26,630 nucleotides of DNA from GCA-2726245 sp035513655 (GCA_035513655.1 DATKBV010000508.1:1-26630); one strand, 5' to 3'. Positions 15,201 through 22,670 are shown, counted from the stretch's first letter. A program made the numbers and translations. Notes: a model not told the origin generated them from the letters alone.

Positions 15201-16973
15201 GTTGGCAGGCGAAGCGGCCAGCTCGGCCGTTCGCGAACTTCGAGCCGGGCTGTTCGACGCAGCCACCGCCGAATTGATCGTTGGAGCGTCGGATGCCGCC
15301 GCCCGCGATGAAGCGACAATTTGTGTTGCCGGTGCAAGCTGGGGGCCTCCGGAAACTGGTGTCGCACCCGCAGTCGATGCTCCCGAAGCCGCCTGCCGAC
15401 TCACGCTGCTCGACGACGCGGCAACCGCGCTGGCACTTCCAGAGCTGGCACTCCCAGAAGCTGAACCGGCGGTCGCTTGAGGAACATTGCTGGCCGGCAT
15501 TGCCACACTCGGTATCGACTGAGACGTACTGCGCCGTGCAACTTGCGAATCGTTTGGCTGGGAGGTCGCAGTAGGCGAAGATGTTGACGGGCTGCGCGTA
15601 CTTCTCGTGACCGTGGGCGCGGGCGTCGTCGGCTCGGCTAGGTTCACCTGCGATTGAGCCCGGGACGTGGGTTGTGTGCGGGCAACTGCACTCGACGTCG
15701 CCTCGACGGTGGGGTTCGCTTGAGCACTCGGGGCTGATGACGGTGCCAATTCAACCGCCATCGTCGCCAGATCGGGCCGCGAGGTCGCGCGCGCTCTTTG
15801 ATTCGAGACGGGCGTCGGCGATTGTGCCAAATTCGGGTCTGGCGCGGCTTGCTGCTCGCGTCTCTGCGAAGTCGCTTGCACGTCGGCGACGGTGCTTGGT
15901 GTCGGCTGTGTGGCGACGCGGTCTACCTGTGGACTGGCCGTCGTCTGTTGTCTCGCAGTCGTATTGCTTGGAGCCACCTCTTGTGGTTGCGTCTGCTGTG
16001 CGACACTGGGCTGAACGTTGGAATCGACTTGAGTTCGCGGGACCGCTTGCGGCTCGGCAATGCTGCGCGGCATGGTCGGAACTGAAGCAGTGGCGATTTG
16101 TTCTGTCGCTTGCTCTGTCGGGCGAGCGCGTTCGATGCGCGGCTGCTCGGCTTGTACCGGGACATCCGGTGCGGTCATCGCTCGGGTCGCTTGCGTCTCG
16201 GTGGCTTGACGCTGTATTTGCGCATCCTGCGAAGCGATGGCCGATGGCTGCGGGGTTTGTTGCGATGCGGGCTGCGGTTGCTCGACGCGTTGATTCGGCT
16301 GAGGCGGGGTCTTGGCGGCCTGCCGACTCAATTGAGACATCTGTTCAGCCTGGCGCGGCACTGTCTCGGCGGGCGTCGGTCGCTGAATCTCGTTCGGCTT
16401 CACAGTGATCTCGGGTTCTGGAGTCGGAGTCGGCTGACGCTCGGTCGGTGGTTCGGGCTCCTGCTGCTCTTGTTCGAGCTGCTCCAACTCCGTTTCGGGA
16501 GTTTCGGTTTCGACCGGACGGAGCAGATCTTGCGGCTGATCCGGTTGCGACTCGAACTGAACCGGGTCGTAAATCGGCTCGACCAGTGGTTCGCGTTCGA
16601 CTCGCGCATCCGCCAACTGGGTAAACTCGGCCCACATGCGGCCGAAGATATTTATTTCCAACGAAACGATGAACAGGACCAAGTGAACGATAATGCACAA
16701 CACGGCGGAGAATTGAACGCCGCGGCGCACCGCGCGACTCTCGACCTTCCGCAGCAACCAGATCATCGAACACAGGAAGATTGGAATGACAAACAGCCAC
16801 GTCCAAGCGTTCGCGTACCACCGGCCTTCGTCAAAGCGGAGATACGCCAGCACGGTGCCGACCAAAAAGCCGCCGAGGACGAATAGTGCCAGCATGACGG
16901 GCCAAAACTGGTCGTCAAACGCCGCCTCGGTCGGCTGCTTGGTCTTTCGGATTACACGACGGAGTTTTGCCAT
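12261..16973 (-). CDS. giant membrane protein: three TM helices, ~1,100-residue low-complexity region, squalene-cyclase-like toroid (TonB/TolA-like role proposed)
   Basis: A 1570-residue protein. The basic N-terminus is followed by membrane helices at about 26-45, 57-74 and 86-107, which puts the remainder outside the cytoplasm. Helix 3 contains S89, C93 and H97 on one face (Cys-x3-His), like the Ser-x3-His of TonB/TolA. Residues 127-210 are Pro/Glu-rich, as in TonB linkers. About 210-1220 is low-complexity Ala/Ser/Thr/Gln/Pro, becoming Gly/Ala-rich. Residues 1225-1570 form an alpha/alpha toroid of the squalene-cyclase/prenyltransferase repeat type (ADGSWN, GGWRYAPNFESDTSVTGW, VTTLNLLSLEVHYR). 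I see no DxDD catalytic motif, so enzymatic cyclase activity is doubtful. The gene starts 4 bp after the exbD-like stop and ends the operon. The domain reading is solid; the energised-transducer role is inference. Confidence 0.85.
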   Translation of the reverse strand: MAKLRRVIRKTKQPTEAAFDDQFWPVMLALFVLGGFLVGTVLAYLRFDEGRWYANAWTWLFVIPIFLCSMIWLLRKVESRAVRRGVQFSAVLCIIVHLVLFIVSLEINIFGRMWAEFTQLADARVEREPLVEPIYDPVQFESQPDQPQDLLRPVETETPETELEQLEQEQQEPEPPTERQPTPTPEPEITVKPNEIQRPTPAETVPRQAEQMSQLSRQAAKTPPQPNQRVEQPQPASQQTPQPSAIASQDAQIQRQATETQATRAMTAPDVPVQAEQPRIERARPTEQATEQIATASVPTMPRSIAEPQAVPRTQVDSNVQPSVAQQTQPQEVAPSNTTARQQTTASPQVDRVATQPTPSTVADVQATSQRREQQAAPDPNLAQSPTPVSNQRARATSRPDLATMAVELAPSSAPSAQANPTVEATSSAVARTQPTSRAQSQVNLAEPTTPAPTVTRSTRSPSTSSPTATSQPNDSQVARRSTSQSIPSVAMPASNVPQATAGSASGSASSGSASAVAASSSSVSRQAASGASTAGATPVSGGPQLAPATQIVASSRAAASDAPTINSAVAASNSPARSSRTAELAASPANIDSPATAQPNSGESAPTPEATRTAMTRSLQGVSGVGQAANLDRALDAADSPSLVASGSARRAEATQNSPAGAALAPSAPALVRHSLAGAERPSASLLATTTGPATVAGSQQPADLTASSSGALTRANANAAPGAVTADAGQVQVDLGPTRVVSGGGASRAAGGGQPEMNPSAQAQQLARNSSGGTPQPTLASSTVAAETAAPAGTGGGQPTPQGIAPTLANVGRGEPSQTEIGSGATPASPSEPADAPAASAALAGGTPTRADGGPRLPEVATATGAAGGEVNEDEEERARRLARQALGGAPPVAVRAELPSELAARSGGPPTQVEPTSDAEAADGQLARAEASGGAPSTGGAASPTENVPTAGGGGELTAAVVVRRAEATDGVTGAPEPGGGTSSPSKASPSRSFTANAVARLTTVAGTPNSSGSPSGSPVDTPGIRAAELTGGRSGATVGAEADRQMLDGVADSRALAGVARQARSASASDGPAVGNESSSAAPVRRTAVGPVGLSSSAAETIDVPTAPSSTALARADTGDAGLQSGLGPMSRQSSASIPVEIDALDGSGGLGDRPAADVGLNSRRARADSLQIQSRATRFVRQEVGGTPNVNTAAVVAADAFRGRSKPGDSPGSMGSSAGQQSDKAIELGLAYLARQQLADGSWNLQAVDHSAQLVSDTAATGLALLAFQGYGYTHRDNKYAAVVKRAIDYLVQHQQENGDLFIPLDDESNRSVWLYSHGIAALAMCEAYGMTQDPELKGPAQKALDFIVSSQHKEYGGWRYAPNFESDTSVTGWMMMALKSGDLANLEVPTETYALIERWLDVAQGSRSERHKYRYNPYAPDTASQAHGRDASETMTAVGLLMRFYTGWNRDNENMARGADFMLKSPPAIGTARDPKRDTYYWYYATQVMFHMGGEYWRKWNDQLRPVLLDAQIQTGPDAGSWNPRFPVADRWAPHAGRLYVTTLNLLSLEVHYRHLPLYDETGR

Positions 16974-16977
16974 GCCG

Positions 16978-17400
16978 TTAGAATCCGCCCTCCCCTGCCG
17001 TGTTCATCATATAATCGTGAATACCTGCTCGCTTGCAGAGGTTAATCGCGGTCACGGTGTACTCGACTGCCGCTCGCTTGTGCGACCGAATGACCACCGA
17101 CTGATTCACTGGGTTGTTTGTGGCCGCCCGCACCAGGACTTCTTCCAATTCGTCTGTTTCCAGCGTTTGACCGTTGACGTGAAACTTTCCCTCTTGGTCG
17201 ATATTAATGAACAACTCCTTGGGTGCGATCGTTAGCGGCATCGCTTCACTTGCATCGGGAAGCGGCACGTCGATCTCGCGATCTTCTTGTGCGAAGCGCG
17301 TCGCCACCAGGAAGAAAATCAACAGGAGAAAGACAACGTCGATCAGCGGTGTCAGGCTGAGCGTCGAGATCGCGGTACCTTTTTGAATTTTGACGGCCAT
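16978..17400 (-). CDS. ExbD/TolR family proton-channel subunit
   Basis: A 140-residue inner-membrane protein. A short basic N-terminus precedes one membrane helix with the family signature LTPLIDVVFLLLIFFLVAT. D21 matches the essential proton-carrying Asp of ExbD/TolR. The periplasmic domain ends in the ExbD/TolR fold (KELFINIDQEGKFHVNG, then VVIRSHKRAAVEYTVTAINLCKRAGI). I start it at ATG 17400, with AGG 8 bases upstream; a longer frame from 17460 would overlap the ExbB gene. It lies 13 bp after the ExbB stop and 4 bp before the giant gene, so the three are tightly coupled. With ExbB it should form the proton-motive-force motor. Confidence 0.95.
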   Translation of the reverse strand: MAVKIQKGTAISTLSLTPLIDVVFLLLIFFLVATRFAQEDREIDVPLPDASEAMPLTIAPKELFINIDQEGKFHVNGQTLETDELEEVLVRAATNNPVNQSVVIRSHKRAAVEYTVTAINLCKRAGIHDYMMNTAGEGGF

Positions 17401-17413
17401 GCGAGCAACCTGC

Positions 17414-18292
17414 CTACTTCGACGCTGGAGTGGATGCTGCGACGGGAGGCGCGGGGACATTCTCGGGCGGGTCCGTCATCTCGCCATCCCCGGCTTGCCG
17501 GCCGAACCGGACGCGTCCTTCGAATCGTTCGACTTGCGGCATCAAGTTGAACAACATCTCGTCGATTTGATGAAACAGTGCCTGGACGCGGCCTTCGAAG
17601 TAATGGGCAAAAATCGCGGCAGGTATCGCGACGCACAACCCGCCCAGTGTTGTCACGAGTGCGACGTAAATCCCTTCGGCAAGGTAGTCCGCTTTGTTCA
17701 GATCAGGCGTCAATTGCGTTGTGTCGTGGAACGCTCGGATCATTCCCCAGACGGTACCAAGCAAACCGAGCAAGGGTGCCACGGCGGCTGCCAGGATCAG
17801 CCAGCGGACATTGGCGTACAATCGATTCGCCTCGCGCTCCCCCGCTTCGGCCACGGCGTGTTCGAGTTCGTTGTGCGGCCGACCGATCTTCAATAACATG
17901 GCGCGCACCACCGTCGCCGCGGCGGAAGGATATTGCTGGCAGAGTTTATAGGCCTTGCGAGGATCAAAGCCGCCCTGCGGTCCGCCGAGTTGGCCGAGAC
18001 CGGTAACCAACGCCTCGGGCAACACGCGATCGCGCCTCAAGCCGATGAAGCGTTCGATCGTGAAGGTCACCACTAACAGCGACATCAACAGAATGGGAAT
18101 CATAAAGGGCCCGCCCTGCACTAAGAGCGTGAAGATGTTGATGCTTTCGATCTCGGCGCGGGGAGCCACGATCGCGCCGTCCTGACCGAACGCCGTCGAA
18201 ACCGGGACGATGCTGACGGCTGCGACGAACAGCCCGATCGAAAAAGTGGAATACAAGGCGAGCTTGCGCTCGTCGGCGACGCGATTCAGCAT
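17414..18292 (-). CDS. ExbB/TolQ/MotA family proton-channel subunit
   Basis: A 292-residue membrane protein. A hydrophobic leader at about 12-36, ending near FGQ, may be a cleaved signal or an extra helix. Then come the three family helices: about 60-78 (FMIPILLMSLLVVTFTIERF), 160-188 (ILAAAVAPLLGLLGTVWGMI) and 207-232 (IYVALVTTLGGLCVAIPAAIF). The GLLGTVWGMI and VTTLGGLCVAIPA segments are MotA_TolQ_ExbB signatures. The Pro/Ala-rich tail is cytoplasmic. The ATG has GAGG 6 bases upstream. It lies 78 bp after the large TPR gene and just before the ExbD gene. It should supply the proton-motive-force stator for whichever transducer protein partners it, here most likely the giant protein encoded two genes on. 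Confidence 0.94.
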   Translation of the reverse strand: MLNRVADERKLALYSTFSIGLFVAAVSIVPVSTAFGQDGAIVAPRAEIESINIFTLLVQGGPFMIPILLMSLLVVTFTIERFIGLRRDRVLPEALVTGLGQLGGPQGGFDPRKAYKLCQQYPSAAATVVRAMLLKIGRPHNELEHAVAEAGEREANRLYANVRWLILAAAVAPLLGLLGTVWGMIRAFHDTTQLTPDLNKADYLAEGIYVALVTTLGGLCVAIPAAIFAHYFEGRVQALFHQIDEMLFNLMPQVERFEGRVRFGRQAGDGEMTDPPENVPAPPVAASTPASK

Positions 18293-18370
18293 TCAGGGCC
18301 TCTCTACGGTGCGATCTGTCGTGAGGAAGAATTGCGATCCAGAGATGATGATCCGCACAGCGGACGCTGC

Positions 18371-21300
18371 TTATGACGACAGCTTCTCCAACTTACTCAA
18401 TTGCTCCTTGGCCTGTTGTACTTTGTCGTGCTTGGGATGACGCTGGATCACATAGCTAAAGCTGGCCTTCGCATCCGCGATCAACTTTGCCTTCGCATCC
18501 GCGTTGCCGGCATTCTTGATTTGTACCTCGGCACATCGCCCGGCTTCGTAACCCGCGACCGCCTGCCATGGTTTGACATCCTCCGGAGCTTGCTCGCCGC
18601 CGTAGCCGTACATCACGCGTTTAAAGGCGCGGATTGCCGCGTCGAACTTCTTCTGTTCAAAGAGGACTTCGCCGATCATGAACTGGCCACGAGCACCAAC
18701 TTCGCCGCGCGATAATTCGGTCGCTCGTTCGTAATCCTTGATCGCAGCATCGAGATCCTTCATATTCTGCTTGGCGAACCCTCGCTCGTAAATCGCTTCC
18801 GCGAGAAAAGGCGTGTCCGGAAACTTTGTGGCGATCTGCTCGAGCATCTCTAGACTCGGCTGCCACTGCCCATCCCGAGCCGCGCTTTGCGCGCCGTGCA
18901 AGAGCGTGAGCACTTGTTTCTGTTCGTCGGCGGAAGGCTTCATGGTTGCGGTGGTGAAGGCTTGGAACGCGTCGGCGTGTCGCTTCAGCTTGAACAAGCA
19001 CTCACCTTTCATGAACAATCCATCCGCCGCTAGACCACCGTCAGCATAGGCTTTCAGCTGTTCTTCAAACTCGGCTAAAGCGGTGTCGTATTTCTCCAGA
19101 CGAAACTGAGCCCAACCGAGTTTGTGAATCGCTCGCTCTGCCACTTCGTCTGGTCCCGCTTTGCTCTTCGCAGCGGTGTAGAATTTAACCGCTTCGGCAT
19201 ATTCGCCCTTGGCATACCGAGCTTCCGCCACATGCAAATTCGCTTCCGCGGCCAGCGGATTATCGGCGTGTTCAGTCGCCAGCTTCGCAAACGTCGCCAC
19301 CGCGTCATCAGGCTGATTCCGGTTCGTGTATGCCCAGCCAAGCTCGTACAACACATTCGCGGCACTAGCATATGTCTTGTTCTCGGCCAACAACGACTCC
19401 AGGGTCGCAGTCGCTTGCTCGAACTTTTTCAAGGCGAGTTCGGCGAGCCCACGTTCGTACAACGCATCAGACTTCTTCGGTTGCGTCGGGTTGGTTTGGA
19501 CGAACGCGTCAAAATCCTTGATCGCATTCCCGAGATCAGACGTTTGGCGCCGGCACATGCCACGTGCCAAGAAGGCTTCCGAGGCAAGCATGTGCTCTGG
19601 ATACTTTTCGATCAGCGCCGTAAAGCTTTCGATTCCCGCGGGGAATTGTTTCGCCTTCAGCGACGACCAACCCTTGCCGAAATAGGCGTAAGGAGCAAAA
19701 ACCGAATCGCTCCACTGGGCGATCACCGACTCATACGCAGCCGTCGCGGCAGGGTAGTTGCCGGAGGCGTAGTTGTATTCCCCCAGTCGAAAGTTCGCCT
19801 GATCGAGCAACATGCTTTCCGGAAAGTCGTTGATCAACTTGCTGACGGTCGCCTTCGCGGCATCGAACTGCTTCAAACCACGTTGGGCACGCGACAAATA
19901 GAGCAACGTCTCGTCGGCTTGCCTCCATTGTGGGTCGGCTGCGATCGCCGCCGTGAGTGATCGGGAGGCAGGTTCAAATTGATTCAGTTGAAACTGGCAA
20001 GCCCCGATCAAGAATTGTCCTTCCGCCAATTGGGCCGGATGCCGTAATTCGTTCACCGTACCTTGCAAAGCTGCGATGGCGTCTTCGTACTTCTTTTGCA
20101 GATACAACACGAGCCCCAACCGAACTCGCCACGCGTCGTATTCCGCATGTCCTTCATGGTTCGCCAGCAAGTCGCGATAGCCGGCCTCGGCTTCCTCGTG
20201 CCGGCCAAGCTTCAGATTACAATCGGCAGCAACATATTTGGTGTCCGGCAGGAAACGATCCTCAGGATACTTGGTGATAAATGTCGCGGCATGTTTGAGT
20301 CCCTCTTCGTACCTGGCGATTTCGAGCGCTGTGAACGCTGCGTTGTAGAGAGCCTGTGCAACCAGTTCGTCCTCGCCGTGTTCGCTCACGAGCTGCAGGT
20401 ACTTGGCGAGCGATTCTTCGCGAAGATCTGGCAACGCGTACATGCCGTCCGCCTGATCCAGCTTCAAATTGACAAGGAACGTACTCTCCGCGGCTTTCGG
20501 GATCTGTTGTCCGGCGAGCGCAATGGCCTTCGCCGGCTCGTTGCGCTGGAGATGAATGCGACAGAGCCAATGAGCGGCTTCCGGAGCGTCGGCTCGGCCG
20601 GCATCGATGCTCTTTTGGAACCAAGTCGCGGCGTTGGCAAAGTCATTTGCGCGATAGAATGCGCGGCCCGCCGAGATCATCGCATCGCCAAGGTAAGTCG
20701 ATCTCGGAAAGTCCGTCGCAAGTTTGGCGTATAACTTTCCGGCCTCATCAAGTTTTTCGAGTGTCGCGGCACAATGAGCTTGACGGAAGATCGCGTGATC
20801 GGCCGAGGTGAATCCCTCGACACGCGCAACCTCGCCGAACAACTTTTCAGCCGTCGCAACATCTCCCCCCTGCAGAATGGTTTCCGCCTTCCGCATCCGA
20901 ACTTCGGTGTGCAGTGCGCTGCTCTCAAACTCTTTCAGAAACAGGTCGTAGATCGAACCAGCTTCGGCATACGCTTGTTCTTCTTCGTAAGTCACTCCCA
21001 ACGCGTACAATCCGTCGCTGCGCAGTGACGATTTAGGCTGATCCTCGACCAACTTGCGATAAGCCGCGATTGCCTCGGGCTTCTTCTGCAGCGCGTATAA
21101 CGATTCGCCAAGGTAGAACAGTGCCTGATCGGTGTATTTACCTTTCGGAAATTGCCGGACCAAAGCGGCAAACGCCGCAGCCGCCTTCGTAAGACTCTCG
21201 GTTCGATCTTCCGCTTTTGTCGAGTAGCGGCACCAACCAAGGTTGAGGAACGCATCCTCCGCCAACTCGAATTTGGGGTCCGCCTTGAGGATCGCCTCGA

Positions 21301-21586
21301 AGTGATCCGCCGCCTTGTCATAAGCCTTCAGTTGGAGATAGCATACGCCAGCATAGTGCCGCGCCTTCGGAGCCAGCGGGTCGTTCGGGAACTCCTTTAA
21401 GAATTTCTCCCACTCTTCCGCCGACAAGGCGAATTCTCCGTTGTTCTGGAAACTGGCTGCGTCGGAATAGACAGTCAGTGCCTTGGGCGAGGACTTCGGT
21501 GCATCATTGTCCTGGGCAAAAGAATCCGTGACGGACGCGACAACGGTGAAGGCGATGAACGTCGTCAGAGCGAACAGCGGTTTCAT
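18371..21586 (-). CDS. large secreted TPR-repeat protein of the ExbB/ExbD operon
   Basis: A 1071-residue protein from ATG 21586, which has GAGGA 8 bases upstream and opens directly with a signal peptide (MKPLFALTTFIAFTVVAS, cleaving near SFAQ). A longer frame from 21685 would place 33 polar residues before the signal. The mature part is made almost entirely of TPR repeats, about 25 units of roughly 35-38 residues, many of the BamD/YbgF (CpoB) subtype (FPNDPLAPKARHYAGVCYLQ, FPKGKYTDQALFYLGESLY, YPEHMLASEAFLARGMC). It should be a periplasmic protein-binding scaffold. Its position as first gene before ExbB, ExbD and the giant protein parallels the YbgF/CpoB gene of Tol-Pal clusters. Confidence 0.92.
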   Translation of the reverse strand: MKPLFALTTFIAFTVVASVTDSFAQDNDAPKSSPKALTVYSDAASFQNNGEFALSAEEWEKFLKEFPNDPLAPKARHYAGVCYLQLKAYDKAADHFEAILKADPKFELAEDAFLNLGWCRYSTKAEDRTESLTKAAAAFAALVRQFPKGKYTDQALFYLGESLYALQKKPEAIAAYRKLVEDQPKSSLRSDGLYALGVTYEEEQAYAEAGSIYDLFLKEFESSALHTEVRMRKAETILQGGDVATAEKLFGEVARVEGFTSADHAIFRQAHCAATLEKLDEAGKLYAKLATDFPRSTYLGDAMISAGRAFYRANDFANAATWFQKSIDAGRADAPEAAHWLCRIHLQRNEPAKAIALAGQQIPKAAESTFLVNLKLDQADGMYALPDLREESLAKYLQLVSEHGEDELVAQALYNAAFTALEIARYEEGLKHAATFITKYPEDRFLPDTKYVAADCNLKLGRHEEAEAGYRDLLANHEGHAEYDAWRVRLGLVLYLQKKYEDAIAALQGTVNELRHPAQLAEGQFLIGACQFQLNQFEPASRSLTAAIAADPQWRQADETLLYLSRAQRGLKQFDAAKATVSKLINDFPESMLLDQANFRLGEYNYASGNYPAATAAYESVIAQWSDSVFAPYAYFGKGWSSLKAKQFPAGIESFTALIEKYPEHMLASEAFLARGMCRRQTSDLGNAIKDFDAFVQTNPTQPKKSDALYERGLAELALKKFEQATATLESLLAENKTYASAANVLYELGWAYTNRNQPDDAVATFAKLATEHADNPLAAEANLHVAEARYAKGEYAEAVKFYTAAKSKAGPDEVAERAIHKLGWAQFRLEKYDTALAEFEEQLKAYADGGLAADGLFMKGECLFKLKRHADAFQAFTTATMKPSADEQKQVLTLLHGAQSAARDGQWQPSLEMLEQIATKFPDTPFLAEAIYERGFAKQNMKDLDAAIKDYERATELSRGEVGARGQFMIGEVLFEQKKFDAAIRAFKRVMYGYGGEQAPEDVKPWQAVAGYEAGRCAEVQIKNAGNADAKAKLIADAKASFSYVIQRHPKHDKVQQAKEQLSKLEKLSS

Positions 21587-21697
21587 GGAATGGGTCCTCA
21601 TTACCTGATCGTTCCCCTGAAGCTGGTTATTCCAGATTGTGGCCGCATGGGGTGCGCGCGGAGTCGGACTCGCGTCTTCGGCCATCGTCGAGGGAGA

Positions 21698-21726
21698 ATT
21701 ATAGATTGCGTGGGTTCTTTCGTAAT
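21698..21726 (-). promoter_or_regulatory. candidate promoter of the TPR-ExbB-ExbD operon
   Basis: On the minus strand a perfect TATAAT lies at 21703-21698. The -35 region 17 bases upstream (21726-21721, ATTACG) is weak. It is about 110 bases before the proposed ATG at 21586. Confidence 0.4.
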
Positions 21727-21863
21727 GCCTGGCCAGCCTTACCCGCGTATCTTGTCTAATAATTTACCGCTCTCGGCGCGAAAAGGAAAGCCGCTGCAAG
21801 GCAAGGTAGTGATACAGTTTGGCGATCCACATTTTAAACCGACGCTTAGCCCGGAATATTCAT

Positions 21864-22002
21864 GTAGGGTGCGTGGAGCACGGCCAAACCTGTTGTGGTG
21901 CGTTCCACAAGCCAAGTTCGTTGATAACAGAGCGTCTCGATCGGGTGAAGTTCGGCCGTGCGCAACGTGCCATTATGCAAGGGCTTGCTCCACGCACCCT
22001 AG
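21864..22002. repeat. 139-bp inverted-repeat element, copy B
   Basis: The ends are TAGGGTGCGTGGAGCA (21865-21880) and its exact complement at 21986-22001. It shares length, orientation, both ends and the TGTGGTGCGTT block (21894-21904) with copy A at 12117-12255, while the middle differs. It sits in the divergent region between the TPR operon and the small lipoprotein gene. The surrounding gap 21587-22339 also holds the operon promoter and a decayed cytochrome-like fragment. Confidence 0.75.
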
Positions 22003-22040
22003 TTTTGATGAATCAGCCGGGTTAACGGCCGGTGTTCGCC

Positions 22041-22184
22041 CTACCGTGGACTTTCGAGTGAGGTGACCAGTCGAAGGTTCAGGAACTTGTGATTGGACTG
22101 GTCGTGGCAGCTGGCACAGCTTGCCCCGTCGGCCTGTCCGTGCGCTAGATCCGATACAGCCCGAAATACCCTAAGCGGCTCGTT
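22041..22184 (-). pseudogene. remnant of a cytochrome-c-like coding sequence
   Basis: A 47-codon minus-strand frame with no ATG, GTG or TTG start that reads AVSDLAHGQADGASCASCHD, followed by QSNHKFLNLRLVTSLESPR and a stop at 22041. CASCH is a perfect CxxCH heme motif, and the run after it is unlike chance sequence. The frame is closed upstream by a stop at 22185. It may be the 3' end of a decayed c-type cytochrome gene or part of a dispersed repeat. The coding-like look is seen; the origin is inference. Confidence 0.45.
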
Positions 22185-22291
22185 CTAAATGAGTTGCGGC
22201 GGCTCAAGGCCCTGGGTCGAAGCGTCGATGCTGTTACCTGTGGCTGGGAATAAATCGCAAGATTGGCGTTCGTTAACCTCACTGACGTCTC

Positions 22292-22297
22292 TATAAT
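22292..22297 (+). promoter_or_regulatory. candidate -10 element for the small lipoprotein
   Basis: A perfect TATAAT 43 bases before the lipoprotein ATG. The -35 region (TTCGTT, 17 bases upstream) is weak. Confidence 0.4.
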
Positions 22298-22339
22298 CCC
22301 CCGCCCCGAACCGTGGGCTCAACGAGCGAGGCAAGAGAC

Positions 22340-22591
22340 ATGACAAACAACTTCAAACTATCCATAGCCAGTTGTTTCGTCGCCGCAGCGCTTGGGTGTA
22401 ACCTCCCGCGTCCACTGTTCTCACCGCCCGGCCCCGTTCGCTATCAGCAGAACAACGCGTCGTACCACGATCCCTATGCGGATGAGGATGCGGGGCCCGA
22501 AGTGGTCGGTGCCCGCCCTCGCGAGTTCCAGAAGCCGAATGCCGAGCCCGTCCGCAGTCGTGTCTATACCGATAGTCTGTACGGCCAATAG
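22340..22591 (+). CDS. small lipoprotein of unknown function
   Basis: An 83-residue protein from ATG 22340, with GAGG 8 bases upstream. The longer frame from 22313 puts polar residues before the signal. A short signal peptide ends in AAALGC, so C20 is a likely lipidation site. The mature part is small, Pro-rich and unstructured-looking, with PPGPVRYQQNNASYHDPYAD followed by AGPEVVGARPREFQKP, ending in SRVYTDSLYGQ. I recall similar short exported proteins in planctomycetes, but no function. It is followed by a heptamer repeat and then the RluB-type gene on the same strand. Confidence 0.8.
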   Translation: MTNNFKLSIASCFVAAALGCNLPRPLFSPPGPVRYQQNNASYHDPYADEDAGPEVVGARPREFQKPNAEPVRSRVYTDSLYGQ

Positions 22592-22621
22592 CCGCGCGCC
22601 CTCTGCTCTCCGCCCTCTGCT

Positions 22622-22670
22622 CTCTGACTTCTGACTTCTGACCTCTGACTTCTGACCTCTGACTTCTGTG
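22622..22670. repeat. heptanucleotide tandem repeat (YTCTGAC)n
   Basis: Seven tandem 7-base units, six exact YTCTGAC (alternating C/T in the first position) and a last degenerate TTCTGTG. The repeat is preceded by two copies of a related CCCTCTGCTCTC block (from about 22600). It is strictly pyrimidine-rich except for the GA of each unit. It lies between the lipoprotein stop and the RluB promoter region. Confidence 0.85.

Noticed and set aside
13975..16408. Long plus-strand frames of 244 codons rich in Ala, Pro and Arg
   Set aside because: Antisense to the low-complexity part of the giant gene; biased composition keeps several frames open. The minus-strand frame joins recognisable domains at both ends.
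16098..16886. 262-codon plus-strand Leu/Arg-rich frame
   Set aside because: Complement of the Gln/Pro/Glu-rich linker and membrane helices of the giant protein; no signal or start support.
12261..16973. Giant frame as an assembly or frameshift artefact
   Set aside because: It is a single uninterrupted frame with good domains at both ends, starts 4 bp after exbD and needs no correction.
22622..22670. CRISPR-like direct repeats
   Set aside because: Units are 7 bases long with no spacers; it is a simple tandem repeat.
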